From contig DHUO01000002.1 in NCBI GenBank assembly GCA_002409215.1, positions 30,853 through 55,884 of the forward strand: 25,032 bases of DNA. Direction: 5' to 3'. A model generated the notes under the pieces. That model was not told where the DNA came from and did no database searches. It saw only the letters and a program-made list of their open reading frames with translations. The stretch comes from Candidatus Dojkabacteria bacterium UBA5232 (lineage in GTDB: Bacteria > Patescibacteriota > Dojkabacteria > SC72). Each line of letters begins with the position of its first letter. Position 1 is the first letter of the stretch. Positions 16,398-23,218 of this stretch are shown here, piece by piece. Made by a program: the position numbers and the translations under genes.

Positions 16398-17414
16398 ATG
16401 GAGATTAAAAGATTTATAAAAAAATACAAGAAATACATAGTCATAGTATTAACAGTGGTAGCTCTAATAGTAATATTTATCTTTCTATTAGGGAGGAAAA
16501 AAGAGCCAAAAGAAGTTCTAGTGCCGATGAATAAGGAGATAGTCTCTCCTTTTATGGAATACACAGGATTGCCCAGTTTTGCTTTACCCAAGAAGAAAGC
16601 ACTATTTACTGAAGAAGTTTTAAACGTTTATAGTATCCTGCCCTATAAACAATCTATAGCAGAGGTAGTTTATAAATTTGATAACAATGCTAGGTCTAGA
16701 TACCCATCGGAGGTTATGGATTTTTGGAAGTCGAGTAGTAATTCTTTTGCATATTATAAAAACACAGGCATTCTAAAAATTTCTTCTCCACATGGTTTGT
16801 CTGTGACTTCATTAGTCGATAGTAAAGAAAACATTAAAAATTTCATTAGTACTTATTTTGGGTATGTGGATATAGATACTGACAATATTTTGGTAAAGAG
16901 CAATCCTTCGGGAGGTTATACTTATAAAGGCAAATATTTAATAGATGGTTATGCTTTTGGTTCTATCTATCTTGAATCATATGCTTATGTTGTTCAAACA
17001 GATAAAGATTCTAATATTAATAATCTGTCGATTTTTTTGTACAACAGAAATAGTCCCTCTGTATATTCTCGATATCCAGTACTCGGCGAACCAGAACTTT
17101 TATTAAATAAAAGAGTGTATATTGATAGGCTTACGATTAGTGAGAACTATAATAAATTGGACAGATATGTCAAAGGCACAATAAACCTAGAATCTTTGAA
17201 TATAAGTGAAATGGAAAAGGCTTACATATTTACTGATTTCACAGAAGGATATATATACCCAATGTATATGTTTACAGCGGATGCAAGATATAAAGATTTT
17301 AACGAAGAGGGGTATGCTGGAGATATTCTCATGTATATAATGGCAATAGCGCAAAAAAACATCTCTCCGAGGGAAAATATTGTAGAATTTTATGAAATAG
17401 GGACTGAAGAATAA
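16398..17414 (+). CDS. single-pass membrane protein of unknown function
   Basis: A 338-residue protein with a basic N-terminus (MEIKRFIKKYKKY), a strong membrane helix (about 14-31, IVIVLTVVALIVIFIFLLG) and a large outer domain of about 300 residues rich in Tyr, Ser and Asn. It has no cysteine pairs and no recognisable catalytic motif. The arrangement, a short cytoplasmic tail, one helix and an extracytoplasmic domain next to a VirB6-like gene, recalls the VirB8/TrbF position in type IV secretion operons, but I see no sequence evidence for that fold and do not assign it. It begins four bases after the preceding stop and is the last gene of the plus-strand envelope block. Confidence 0.75.
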   Translation: MEIKRFIKKYKKYIVIVLTVVALIVIFIFLLGRKKEPKEVLVPMNKEIVSPFMEYTGLPSFALPKKKALFTEEVLNVYSILPYKQSIAEVVYKFDNNARSRYPSEVMDFWKSSSNSFAYYKNTGILKISSPHGLSVTSLVDSKENIKNFISTYFGYVDIDTDNILVKSNPSGGYTYKGKYLIDGYAFGSIYLESYAYVVQTDKDSNINNLSIFLYNRNSPSVYSRYPVLGEPELLLNKRVYIDRLTISENYNKLDRYVKGTINLESLNISEMEKAYIFTDFTEGYIYPMYMFTADARYKDFNEEGYAGDILMYIMAIAQKNISPRENIVEFYEIGTEE

Positions 17415-17431
17415 AAATATTCTCTATTCTG

Positions 17432-17440
17432 TGATACAAT
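17432..17440 (+). promoter_or_regulatory. extended -10 promoter, leaderless, for the pseudo-amidase gene
   Basis: TGATACAAT is an extended -10 element (TG-n-TACAAT, one mismatch to TATAAT). The hexamer 17435-17440 ends six bases before the ATG at 17447, which would be the first transcribed base. No -35 box is needed with an extended -10, and none is seen. Confidence 0.55.
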
Positions 17441-17446
17441 AAAACT

Positions 17447-18625
17447 ATGAAATTACTAAAGTCGTTCTTGTTATCCTTGCTCATCCTTCCTTTATTTTTT
17501 GTCGTAAAAACAGAAGCCTTCTCATCATACTCTGTAGAAACACAAAAGTTTGACACATCATTAGCAGACCAAACTGTCACCATATACTCCAAACCTGAAA
17601 AAATATACATAACACAAATAACCTCATCAGCCCAAGAAGTATCTAAGAATCCAGCCCTCTGGGTTAAATCCCTCTACTACTACTACATAACAAGACTAGC
17701 TCTTCCTGACATCCCATACACATACATGATTGATGAAAATGGAATAATATACCAAGGAAAACAAGGATACCAAGGAGCAAACGTTCCTTCCCAAGACTTG
17801 AAAAACGTTGTATTAATAGGATACCTATCAAACAATGGTAATCTAACCAATAGAGCACAATCATCTCTAAAAGAAGTAGTAAATTCAATCTCTGAACAGT
17901 GGGGGGTAGAAGTCATAAAACCAATAAAGTTAAAAATAACTAAAGAAGAAGGTAAGCTCTCGGAATTAAATGTTTTAGACAGTACAGGAGAATTCACAAG
18001 CTCAATAAATGAAACTTTCTCTGGTTGGAGTCCTCCACCTGCGAAACCAATCCCATTCAAAGTAAATATTGAAAGCTTAGAGTATCCAAAAGAATCCCTC
18101 ATAGGATCCAAAATAAAAGTCAAAGTCACATATAAAAATATGAACGACTTTATGTGGTTTGTAAAAGATGAACCAATATATCTGTCTGTCAAAGATGGTA
18201 AAGAAAGTCCTCTGGCAGTCAATAAAGTATGGGATAGTTTTAGTAAACCTGTTAGCATCACAGACAAAGAAATTAAACCTGGAGACAATCTAGAAATAGA
18301 ATTTGAGCTAGAAGCAAAGGTTTTAACTGGTGAAGTGAAAGAATCTTTTGTCTTGCAGGAATTAGAAGGAGCACCATTCAAAGGTTCTGAATTTGAGGTA
18401 AAATTCTCAGTAGTAAAGGGTGACAATGTATTAGTACAGGTTGTTTCTCCTGAATATGGTTTTCTAAATATTAGAAAGTGTAAATGGGCAAGCTGTGAGA
18501 TAATTGACTCAGTAAAAGATGGGGCTGTCTTCATACTCCTTGAAGAAAAAGAAGGTTGGACAAAGATTAAATATAGTGAGGATGTCCAAGGTTGGGCATT
18601 ATCTAGATATCTAAAAAAGATATAA
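17447..18625 (+). CDS. secreted PGRP/amidase-like protein lacking zinc ligands, with SH3b domain
   Basis: The 392-residue protein has a signal peptide (about 1-24). Residues about 40-160 resemble the N-acetylmuramoyl-L-alanine amidase/PGRP fold: DIPYTYMIDENGIIYQGKQG matches the family strand DIGYHFLIDxDGxIYEGR, then VVLIGYLSNNGNLT and a helix ending SISEQWGV. The zinc ligands are gone: the first His motif (IHHT in the family) reads ITQITSS, the second (GAHA) reads GANV, and the third Cys/His is absent. The complete protein contains no histidine. A middle Ig-like region (about 200-320) follows, and the C-terminus (about 330-392) is an SH3b domain (VSPEYGFLNIRKC... GWALSRYLKKI) that would bind wall peptide. 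I infer a non-catalytic peptidoglycan-binding protein. A UvrD-type helicase gene follows. Confidence 0.8.
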   Translation: MKLLKSFLLSLLILPLFFVVKTEAFSSYSVETQKFDTSLADQTVTIYSKPEKIYITQITSSAQEVSKNPALWVKSLYYYYITRLALPDIPYTYMIDENGIIYQGKQGYQGANVPSQDLKNVVLIGYLSNNGNLTNRAQSSLKEVVNSISEQWGVEVIKPIKLKITKEEGKLSELNVLDSTGEFTSSINETFSGWSPPPAKPIPFKVNIESLEYPKESLIGSKIKVKVTYKNMNDFMWFVKDEPIYLSVKDGKESPLAVNKVWDSFSKPVSITDKEIKPGDNLEIEFELEAKVLTGEVKESFVLQELEGAPFKGSEFEVKFSVVKGDNVLVQVVSPEYGFLNIRKCKWASCEIIDSVKDGAVFILLEEKEGWTKIKYSEDVQGWALSRYLKKI

Positions 18626-18626
18626 T
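18621..18626 (+). promoter_or_regulatory. -10 box for the UvrD-type helicase gene
   Basis: A perfect TATAAT spans the TAA stop of the preceding gene and ends eight bases before the ATG at 18635. No -35 box is apparent at the usual distance, and there is no Shine-Dalgarno. The transcript would have a leader of at most two or so bases. Confidence 0.45.
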
Positions 18627-18634
18627 CATTATCT

Positions 18635-20641
18635 ATGAATTCAGAAATAATCCTTCAGGGTTTAAATCCTGAACAAAAAAAAGCTGTCATAACAACAGAA
18701 GGTCCACTTCTAGTTTTTGCTGGAGCAGGTTCTGGAAAAACAAGAGTAATCACAAATAGAATTGCGTACCTCATTACTGAAAAAAGTATTAACCCAAATA
18801 ACATCTTAGCTGTTACATTCACCAAAAAAGCTGCTGGAGAAATGCAAGAGAGAGTAAAAGGTATGCTTGAAGAATTAAAACAAGATAAAAAAGGAATACC
18901 AACAATTGGAACATTCCACTCAATTGGAGCTATGATATTAAGACAAAATGCAGATGAGGTAGGGCTTGGAAATAACTTCTCAATATATGATTCAGATGAT
19001 AGTGAGAATATAATAAAAGAACTCCTCCTTGAAAAAGATTTAGATATCAAACAGTACAAACCATCTGCAATATCATATTTCATTAGTGCTGCAAAAAATG
19101 ATTTAATCTCTCCAGACCAATTCCCATTCCACTATGGAGGATTCATTGAAGATATAGTCACAGAAATATATCCTAAATATCAAAAACAACTCCAATCGCA
19201 AAATGCAGTAGATTTTGGTGATCTTCTTTACCTAACAGTAAAGCTCTTGGATGAGAATGAAAAGGTTAGAACAAAATATCAGGAGAAATATAAATACCTG
19301 CTAATTGATGAATATCAAGATACCAATACAGTACAGTATAAATTTGCTAAATTAATATCAGCAAAATATAAAAATATCTGTGTGGTAGGCGATGATGATC
19401 AAGGAATATATGCTTGGAGAGGAGCCGATATCAAAAATATTCAATCTTTCGAAAAAGACTTTGATCATGTAACTGTTATAAAGTTAGAACAAAATTACAG
19501 ATCAACAAAAAATGTAATAAAAGCAGCTGTAGGAGTAATTCAGCAAAACTACAGTAGGGTAGATAAAGTTCTTTGGACAGATAATGCTGATGGAGACAAG
19601 ATATCGATATATCAGGCAATGGATCAAGAAGATGAGGCAGAGTATGTAGTGAATAATATCCGATTATTACAACAACAAGGTATTAATATGAGGAACATGG
19701 CTGTTTTGTATAGAACAAACTATCAATCTAGAACAATTGAAGAAGCACTACTTAAAACAGGTCTTCCTTACAAACTCGTTGGAGGTTTTAGATTCTATGA
19801 AAGGAAAGAGATTAAAGATATTATCAGCTATCTTCGTTTTCTCTCAAACATTAAAGATGAGTTAAGTTTAGATAGGATAATTAATACTCCTTCTAGGAAG
19901 GTAGGGCCTAAGGCAGTTGCAGATCTTCATTCATTTGCAAAAGAATACGATTTAACCATAGGTGAGTTTCTTCTTGGAGCCTACACATCAATGAATCAAG
20001 AGTTTCAGGGTGAGTGTCCAATTTCACTTGAAGTAGTAGAAAAAATAACAGAGAAAAAAGATGAATGGGGTAAATACCTTTCAGTAATTTCTCTTTTTGG
20101 AAATCTATATTACTATGCAAAAGGTAGGGAATTAATAGACATAGTAGATACAATTTTAGAAAAGACAAAATATGTAGAATGGTTTGATGATGGTTCAGAA
20201 GAGGCAGTGATGAAGAAAGAGAATATTACTGAATTGAAGAATGTTGCATCTTCGTACTCTTCAAGATATGGAGAGAAAAGCCTTGAGTTATTTTTAAATG
20301 AAATAAATATTATTGAACAGGAACAGGAAAAGAATCAAGATGGTAGTGGCAACTATGTTAATCTTATGACACTTCATTCTTCAAAAGGTTTAGAGTTTGA
20401 TTTTGTTTTTATGATAGGGGTGGAAGAAGGTTTGTTACCACATTCAAGAGCATTTTTGGAGGAAAGTGAATTGGAAGAAGAAAGAAGGCTCTGTTATGTT
20501 GGTATTACTAGGGCAAAAAGGAAGCTGTATATAACCTTTGCAGAGAAGAGATTAACCAGGGAAGGATTTTCATCTCAATTACCATCAAGATTCTTAGGGG
20601 AAATACCACAAGATATATGTGAATATTACAGTTACAATTAA
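18635..20641 (+). CDS. UvrD/PcrA-type superfamily 1 DNA helicase
   Basis: The 668-residue protein is an SF1A 3'-5' helicase, used in nucleotide-excision and mismatch repair and in removing proteins from DNA. All motifs are present in order: Q-motif LNPEQKKAV (10-18), Walker A AGAGSGKT (29-36), Walker B LLIDEYQDTN (near 226), motif III GDDDQGIYAWRGAD, motif IV LEQNYRST, motif V LMTLHSSKGLEFD and motif VI CYVGITRAKRKLY (near 618). Domains 2B and 1B are somewhat short, and the C-terminal extension of PcrA is missing: the protein ends soon after motif VI with FLGEIPQDICEYYSYN. It starts nine bases after the preceding stop and ends abutting the convergent G5 gene. PcrA, UvrD and Rep cannot be separated on this evidence, so no symbol is given. 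Confidence 0.94.
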   Translation: MNSEIILQGLNPEQKKAVITTEGPLLVFAGAGSGKTRVITNRIAYLITEKSINPNNILAVTFTKKAAGEMQERVKGMLEELKQDKKGIPTIGTFHSIGAMILRQNADEVGLGNNFSIYDSDDSENIIKELLLEKDLDIKQYKPSAISYFISAAKNDLISPDQFPFHYGGFIEDIVTEIYPKYQKQLQSQNAVDFGDLLYLTVKLLDENEKVRTKYQEKYKYLLIDEYQDTNTVQYKFAKLISAKYKNICVVGDDDQGIYAWRGADIKNIQSFEKDFDHVTVIKLEQNYRSTKNVIKAAVGVIQQNYSRVDKVLWTDNADGDKISIYQAMDQEDEAEYVVNNIRLLQQQGINMRNMAVLYRTNYQSRTIEEALLKTGLPYKLVGGFRFYERKEIKDIISYLRFLSNIKDELSLDRIINTPSRKVGPKAVADLHSFAKEYDLTIGEFLLGAYTSMNQEFQGECPISLEVVEKITEKKDEWGKYLSVISLFGNLYYYAKGRELIDIVDTILEKTKYVEWFDDGSEEAVMKKENITELKNVASSYSSRYGEKSLELFLNEINIIEQEQEKNQDGSGNYVNLMTLHSSKGLEFDFVFMIGVEEGLLPHSRAFLEESELEEERRLCYVGITRAKRKLYITFAEKRLTREGFSSQLPSRFLGEIPQDICEYYSYN

Positions 20642-21565
20642 TTATTGCAACCAACTTAATTCACCGTATTGAGCAACGTATTTTTTGTAGACCCCTGGCC
20701 ACATATATTTAGGATTAGCTCCACCTCTAACTTTCTGCAATGTTATCCTAATTTGTGTATTACCATCAAAAATGTTCTCATTTGGGTATTGTTTATACCA
20801 AAGACATGGATGCCATTGGTACAGTCCTTTATATGTTCCCTTGTTATGCTCTGCATTACACCCAGACTCACCACGCATTGTAAACTTTAACCACCTCTTC
20901 TCCTCTTCTGTGGCAGAAAGAGAGTCTACAACAGCATCCCAATGTCCACAGTTGTATCCTAAATTTTGTGCGGAAGTAGGGGTGTGTTCGGCACCGATAT
21001 ATGTAAAGATTTGAGTTACTGGTTCTTTAATAGTTTTCTCTTCTACAACCTTCTCTTCGATGAGTCTATCTTCGAGATATACTCTTTCGATTCTCTGTGT
21101 CATTACACCAGGCTCTCCTGCTTGTTCCACCGCTTTTTTACTTAATCTTGAACAAAGTGCAGAGCCGTTAGTAATTGTCTCAAATGGAATCGTAATGGTC
21201 TTCTCCTCAATCTCAACTTTGTAAGTTTGTATCACAATTATTGAATTATCAAACAAACTCTCATTAAGAGATGTTGTTGTTAGCTTTGTATTGTCCCCAA
21301 TCCTATATCCTAAATTAAGCAATGCTTCAGATGGAGTATTTGCTCTTACTAGTGCATACTCTACCTCAGAATCATATTTGACATAAATTCCTTTAACACT
21401 TGGTTCATCTTCTATCTGTTTTTGACCTAAGATTTCTGCGAAAATATCTTCTCGTACAACACCCTCTGCTTTGATAGGGTAGTATGAGCTAAATTGGTAT
21501 AGCTCTAAGGTAAATAGAGCCATTAAAATTAAAAATAAAATCCTCTTAGACATATGTATCGACAT
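20642..21565 (-). CDS. DUF348-G5-lysozyme-like cell-wall protein (Rpf/YabE type)
   Basis: The 307-residue protein has a signal or anchor helix (about 8-27), a ubiquitin-like DUF348 domain (about 58-115; EVEYALVRANTPSEALLNLG), a G5 domain (about 115-191; KVEIEEKTITIPFETI... EKTIKEPVTQIFTYIG) and a lysozyme-like transglycosylase domain (about 205-305) with the likely catalytic E233 in MRGESGCN, followed by KGLYQWHPCLWYK. This is the plan of resuscitation-promoting factors and YabE-like proteins, which cut peptidoglycan glycan strands during growth. Two ATGs are possible: 21565, or 21553 (MSKRILF). The -10 box at 21569-21574 would start the transcript near 21562, which favours 21553. Its stop codon directly abuts that of the convergent helicase gene; its start faces the TPR gene across 47 bases. 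Confidence 0.87.
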   Translation of the reverse strand: MSIHMSKRILFLILMALFTLELYQFSSYYPIKAEGVVREDIFAEILGQKQIEDEPSVKGIYVKYDSEVEYALVRANTPSEALLNLGYRIGDNTKLTTTSLNESLFDNSIIVIQTYKVEIEEKTITIPFETITNGSALCSRLSKKAVEQAGEPGVMTQRIERVYLEDRLIEEKVVEEKTIKEPVTQIFTYIGAEHTPTSAQNLGYNCGHWDAVVDSLSATEEEKRWLKFTMRGESGCNAEHNKGTYKGLYQWHPCLWYKQYPNENIFDGNTQIRITLQKVRGGANPKYMWPGVYKKYVAQYGELSWLQ

Positions 21566-21568
21566 TCT

Positions 21569-21574
21569 ATCATA
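21569..21574 (-). promoter_or_regulatory. -10 box for the G5/lysozyme-like gene
   Basis: TATGAT on the minus strand, one mismatch to consensus; no strong -35 box. It overlaps the region of the divergent promoter at 21578-21606, so the two genes may compete for polymerase. Confidence 0.4.
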
Positions 21575-21577
21575 TAT

Positions 21578-21606
21578 TTGACATTAGGCTACCACTAAAC
21601 TATATT
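21578..21606 (+). promoter_or_regulatory. consensus leaderless promoter for the TPR protein
   Basis: TTGACA (21578-21583) is perfect; the spacer is exactly 17; TATATT (21601-21606) has one mismatch. Six bases then separate the -10 box from the ATG at 21613, so the usual transcript start is the A of the start codon. No Shine-Dalgarno could fit. Confidence 0.75.
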
Positions 21607-21612
21607 TTAACT

Positions 21613-23148
21613 ATGAAAGAAGAGATAAAGGTAGTTGAAGAGAAGGTTGAGAAAGTAGAAGAAGGTGCTAGCGCGAGTAAGAAGCAGGATTTGGCGCCTA
21701 AGAATAGAAATTTCAAGAAAGCTATCCCATGGATTTTGCTAATTCTTGTGTTGGGAGGTTTAATTGCTTGGTATGTTGTAAGTCAAAGGGTTACAGAAAC
21801 CCAAAGAAATGACTATACTTCAAAAATTAAAGAAGCAGAGGCTAGTTATAATGCAAAAGAGTATGTTACTGCTATAAACAAGTATTACGAAGCTACGGAT
21901 ATAATTCCACAACGATTGGAGGCATATGTTGGTATAGTTGATATTCTTTTGATGAAAAACAGGGTAGATGATGCTATCTCAATCGTTAGGGAAAGTACAA
22001 GACCGCTCTCTTCAAATGATCGATCATACCTCTATGAATCTCTAGGTAGCTATTTTATGACGACTCAAGATTATGAAAGAGCAAGACAGATGTACCAAGA
22101 AGGTCTAGGTTTGGGAGTGCAAAATATCAATGCGGAATTAGCATTGGCAAGAACATTCCTGAAATTGGGGAGAATAGATGATGCGAAGAGGCAGTTGTCA
22201 TTGAATGGATATAGTGGGGATAATGCCTCTGAAGCTAATCTCCTTCTTGCGTATATCCTTGGTGTAGGTGATAAGAATAAAGCCAAAGAACAGATAGGGA
22301 AAATTCCTCCAACAAGTAAGTGGGAAGCTTTTTATGATGAGTATGATAAAGTTCTTCAAACATTAGATGATGACAAGAAATATAATGCAACTAAACTGTC
22401 AAGAGTATATATAAATACTGGTTATCCAGCTCTTGCACTTGCAGTGCTCCAACCTCTCTCAGAAGAAATGACTAATTATTTAGATGGTATGTACTATATG
22501 GGACGAGCATATTTAGATATGAAAGAGTACGCTAAGGCAATTGAGGTATTTGATAAGGTTTTAACTATTGGAGGAATGGAAAAGGATGTCTTTTGGGCTA
22601 GGGCAAGAGCATATTACGGTCAAAATGATTTGGATAGTGCAATGGATAACTATTCAAGAGCCTTGGGGTATGCAGGTAAGGATGTGAGTGAAGAGCTGTT
22701 AACAGAGTATGTAGATATTTTGTTAAGCAATAATCAAGATTTAAGGGCTGTGGAGGCGGTAAGGGATGTTTTAATTAATGTTGAGAAACCATTTGTATAT
22801 CTTTTGGGGGTGAAGAGTAACTACCAATCAGGTGAGAAGGCAAAGGTAGCTTTTTATATCCAACAGCTAGATAAGTTGGAACTAACAGATGTGCAAAGGA
22901 AGGAAACATTATATTGGAGAGCAAGAATAGCAGTTGATGATGAGAATCTGGAATCAGCAAAAATGTATTTGGATGAGCTTGTTGCTTTGGATAAGTACTA
23001 TCCTCAATATTATTTCCTTTCAGGTATTATCAGAACAAAAGAACAGGATATTGATGGTGCAAAACAATCTTTTGAGAGGTGTATTGAATATGATTTGAAC
23101 AATGAGATTGCAGATGAGGCAGGTAAACTGTTGTCTAATCTTAAATAG
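21613..23148 (+). CDS. membrane-anchored TPR-repeat protein
   Basis: The 511-residue protein has a charged N-terminal tail of about 36 residues (KVVEEKVEKVEEG), one membrane helix (about 37-57, IPWILLILVLGGLIAWYVV) and about nine tetratricopeptide-like helical hairpins filling the rest. Clear ones are YNAKEYVTAINKYYEATDIIP, MTTQDYERARQMYQEGLGLG, YLDMKEYAKAIEVFDKVLTI and ARAYYGQNDLDSAMDNYSRALGY. TPR arrays bind protein partners; this one is probably displayed outside the membrane and could scaffold envelope or secretion complexes, but the partner is unknown. It is transcribed from a consensus leaderless promoter and diverges from the G5/lysozyme-like gene. Stop is TAG. Confidence 0.87.
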   Translation: MKEEIKVVEEKVEKVEEGASASKKQDLAPKNRNFKKAIPWILLILVLGGLIAWYVVSQRVTETQRNDYTSKIKEAEASYNAKEYVTAINKYYEATDIIPQRLEAYVGIVDILLMKNRVDDAISIVRESTRPLSSNDRSYLYESLGSYFMTTQDYERARQMYQEGLGLGVQNINAELALARTFLKLGRIDDAKRQLSLNGYSGDNASEANLLLAYILGVGDKNKAKEQIGKIPPTSKWEAFYDEYDKVLQTLDDDKKYNATKLSRVYINTGYPALALAVLQPLSEEMTNYLDGMYYMGRAYLDMKEYAKAIEVFDKVLTIGGMEKDVFWARARAYYGQNDLDSAMDNYSRALGYAGKDVSEELLTEYVDILLSNNQDLRAVEAVRDVLINVEKPFVYLLGVKSNYQSGEKAKVAFYIQQLDKLELTDVQRKETLYWRARIAVDDENLESAKMYLDELVALDKYYPQYYFLSGIIRTKEQDIDGAKQSFERCIEYDLNNEIADEAGKLLSNLK

Positions 23149-23159
23149 TTCTGTATAAT
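23131..23159 (+). promoter_or_regulatory. promoter for fusA
   Basis: TTGTCT (23131-23136) inside the end of the TPR gene, 17 bases, then a perfect TATAAT (23154-23159). The transcript would start near 23166, giving a leader of about 53 bases before the ATG at 23219. This gene therefore appears to have a true leader, unlike its neighbours. Confidence 0.6.
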
Positions 23160-23168
23160 CGCCACTGC

Positions 23169-23186
23169 GAAGGAAATATCCCCTTC
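23169..23186 (+). promoter_or_regulatory. small hairpin in the fusA leader
   Basis: GAAGG (23169-23173) pairs with CCTTC (23182-23186) around an eight-base loop, at the very 5' end of the predicted fusA mRNA. There is no U-run after it, so it is not an intrinsic terminator; it could stabilise the 5' end. Confidence 0.35.
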
Positions 23187-23218
23187 ATCTAACTTGCTTA
23201 ATTTATAAAGAAATTAAT

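Noticed and set aside
16398..17414. VirB8/TrbF assignment
   Set aside because: Only topology and neighbourhood suggest it; no sequence feature of the NTF2-like VirB8 fold could be recognised.
17683..18534. 283-residue open frame on the minus strand
   Set aside because: It lies wholly inside the PGRP-like/SH3b gene, which has a signal peptide, family motifs and its own promoter. The minus-strand product has no recognisable domain.
23169..23186. Intrinsic terminator after the TPR gene
   Set aside because: The GAAGG/CCTTC hairpin has only five pairs and no run of T after it, and it lies downstream of the predicted fusA promoter.
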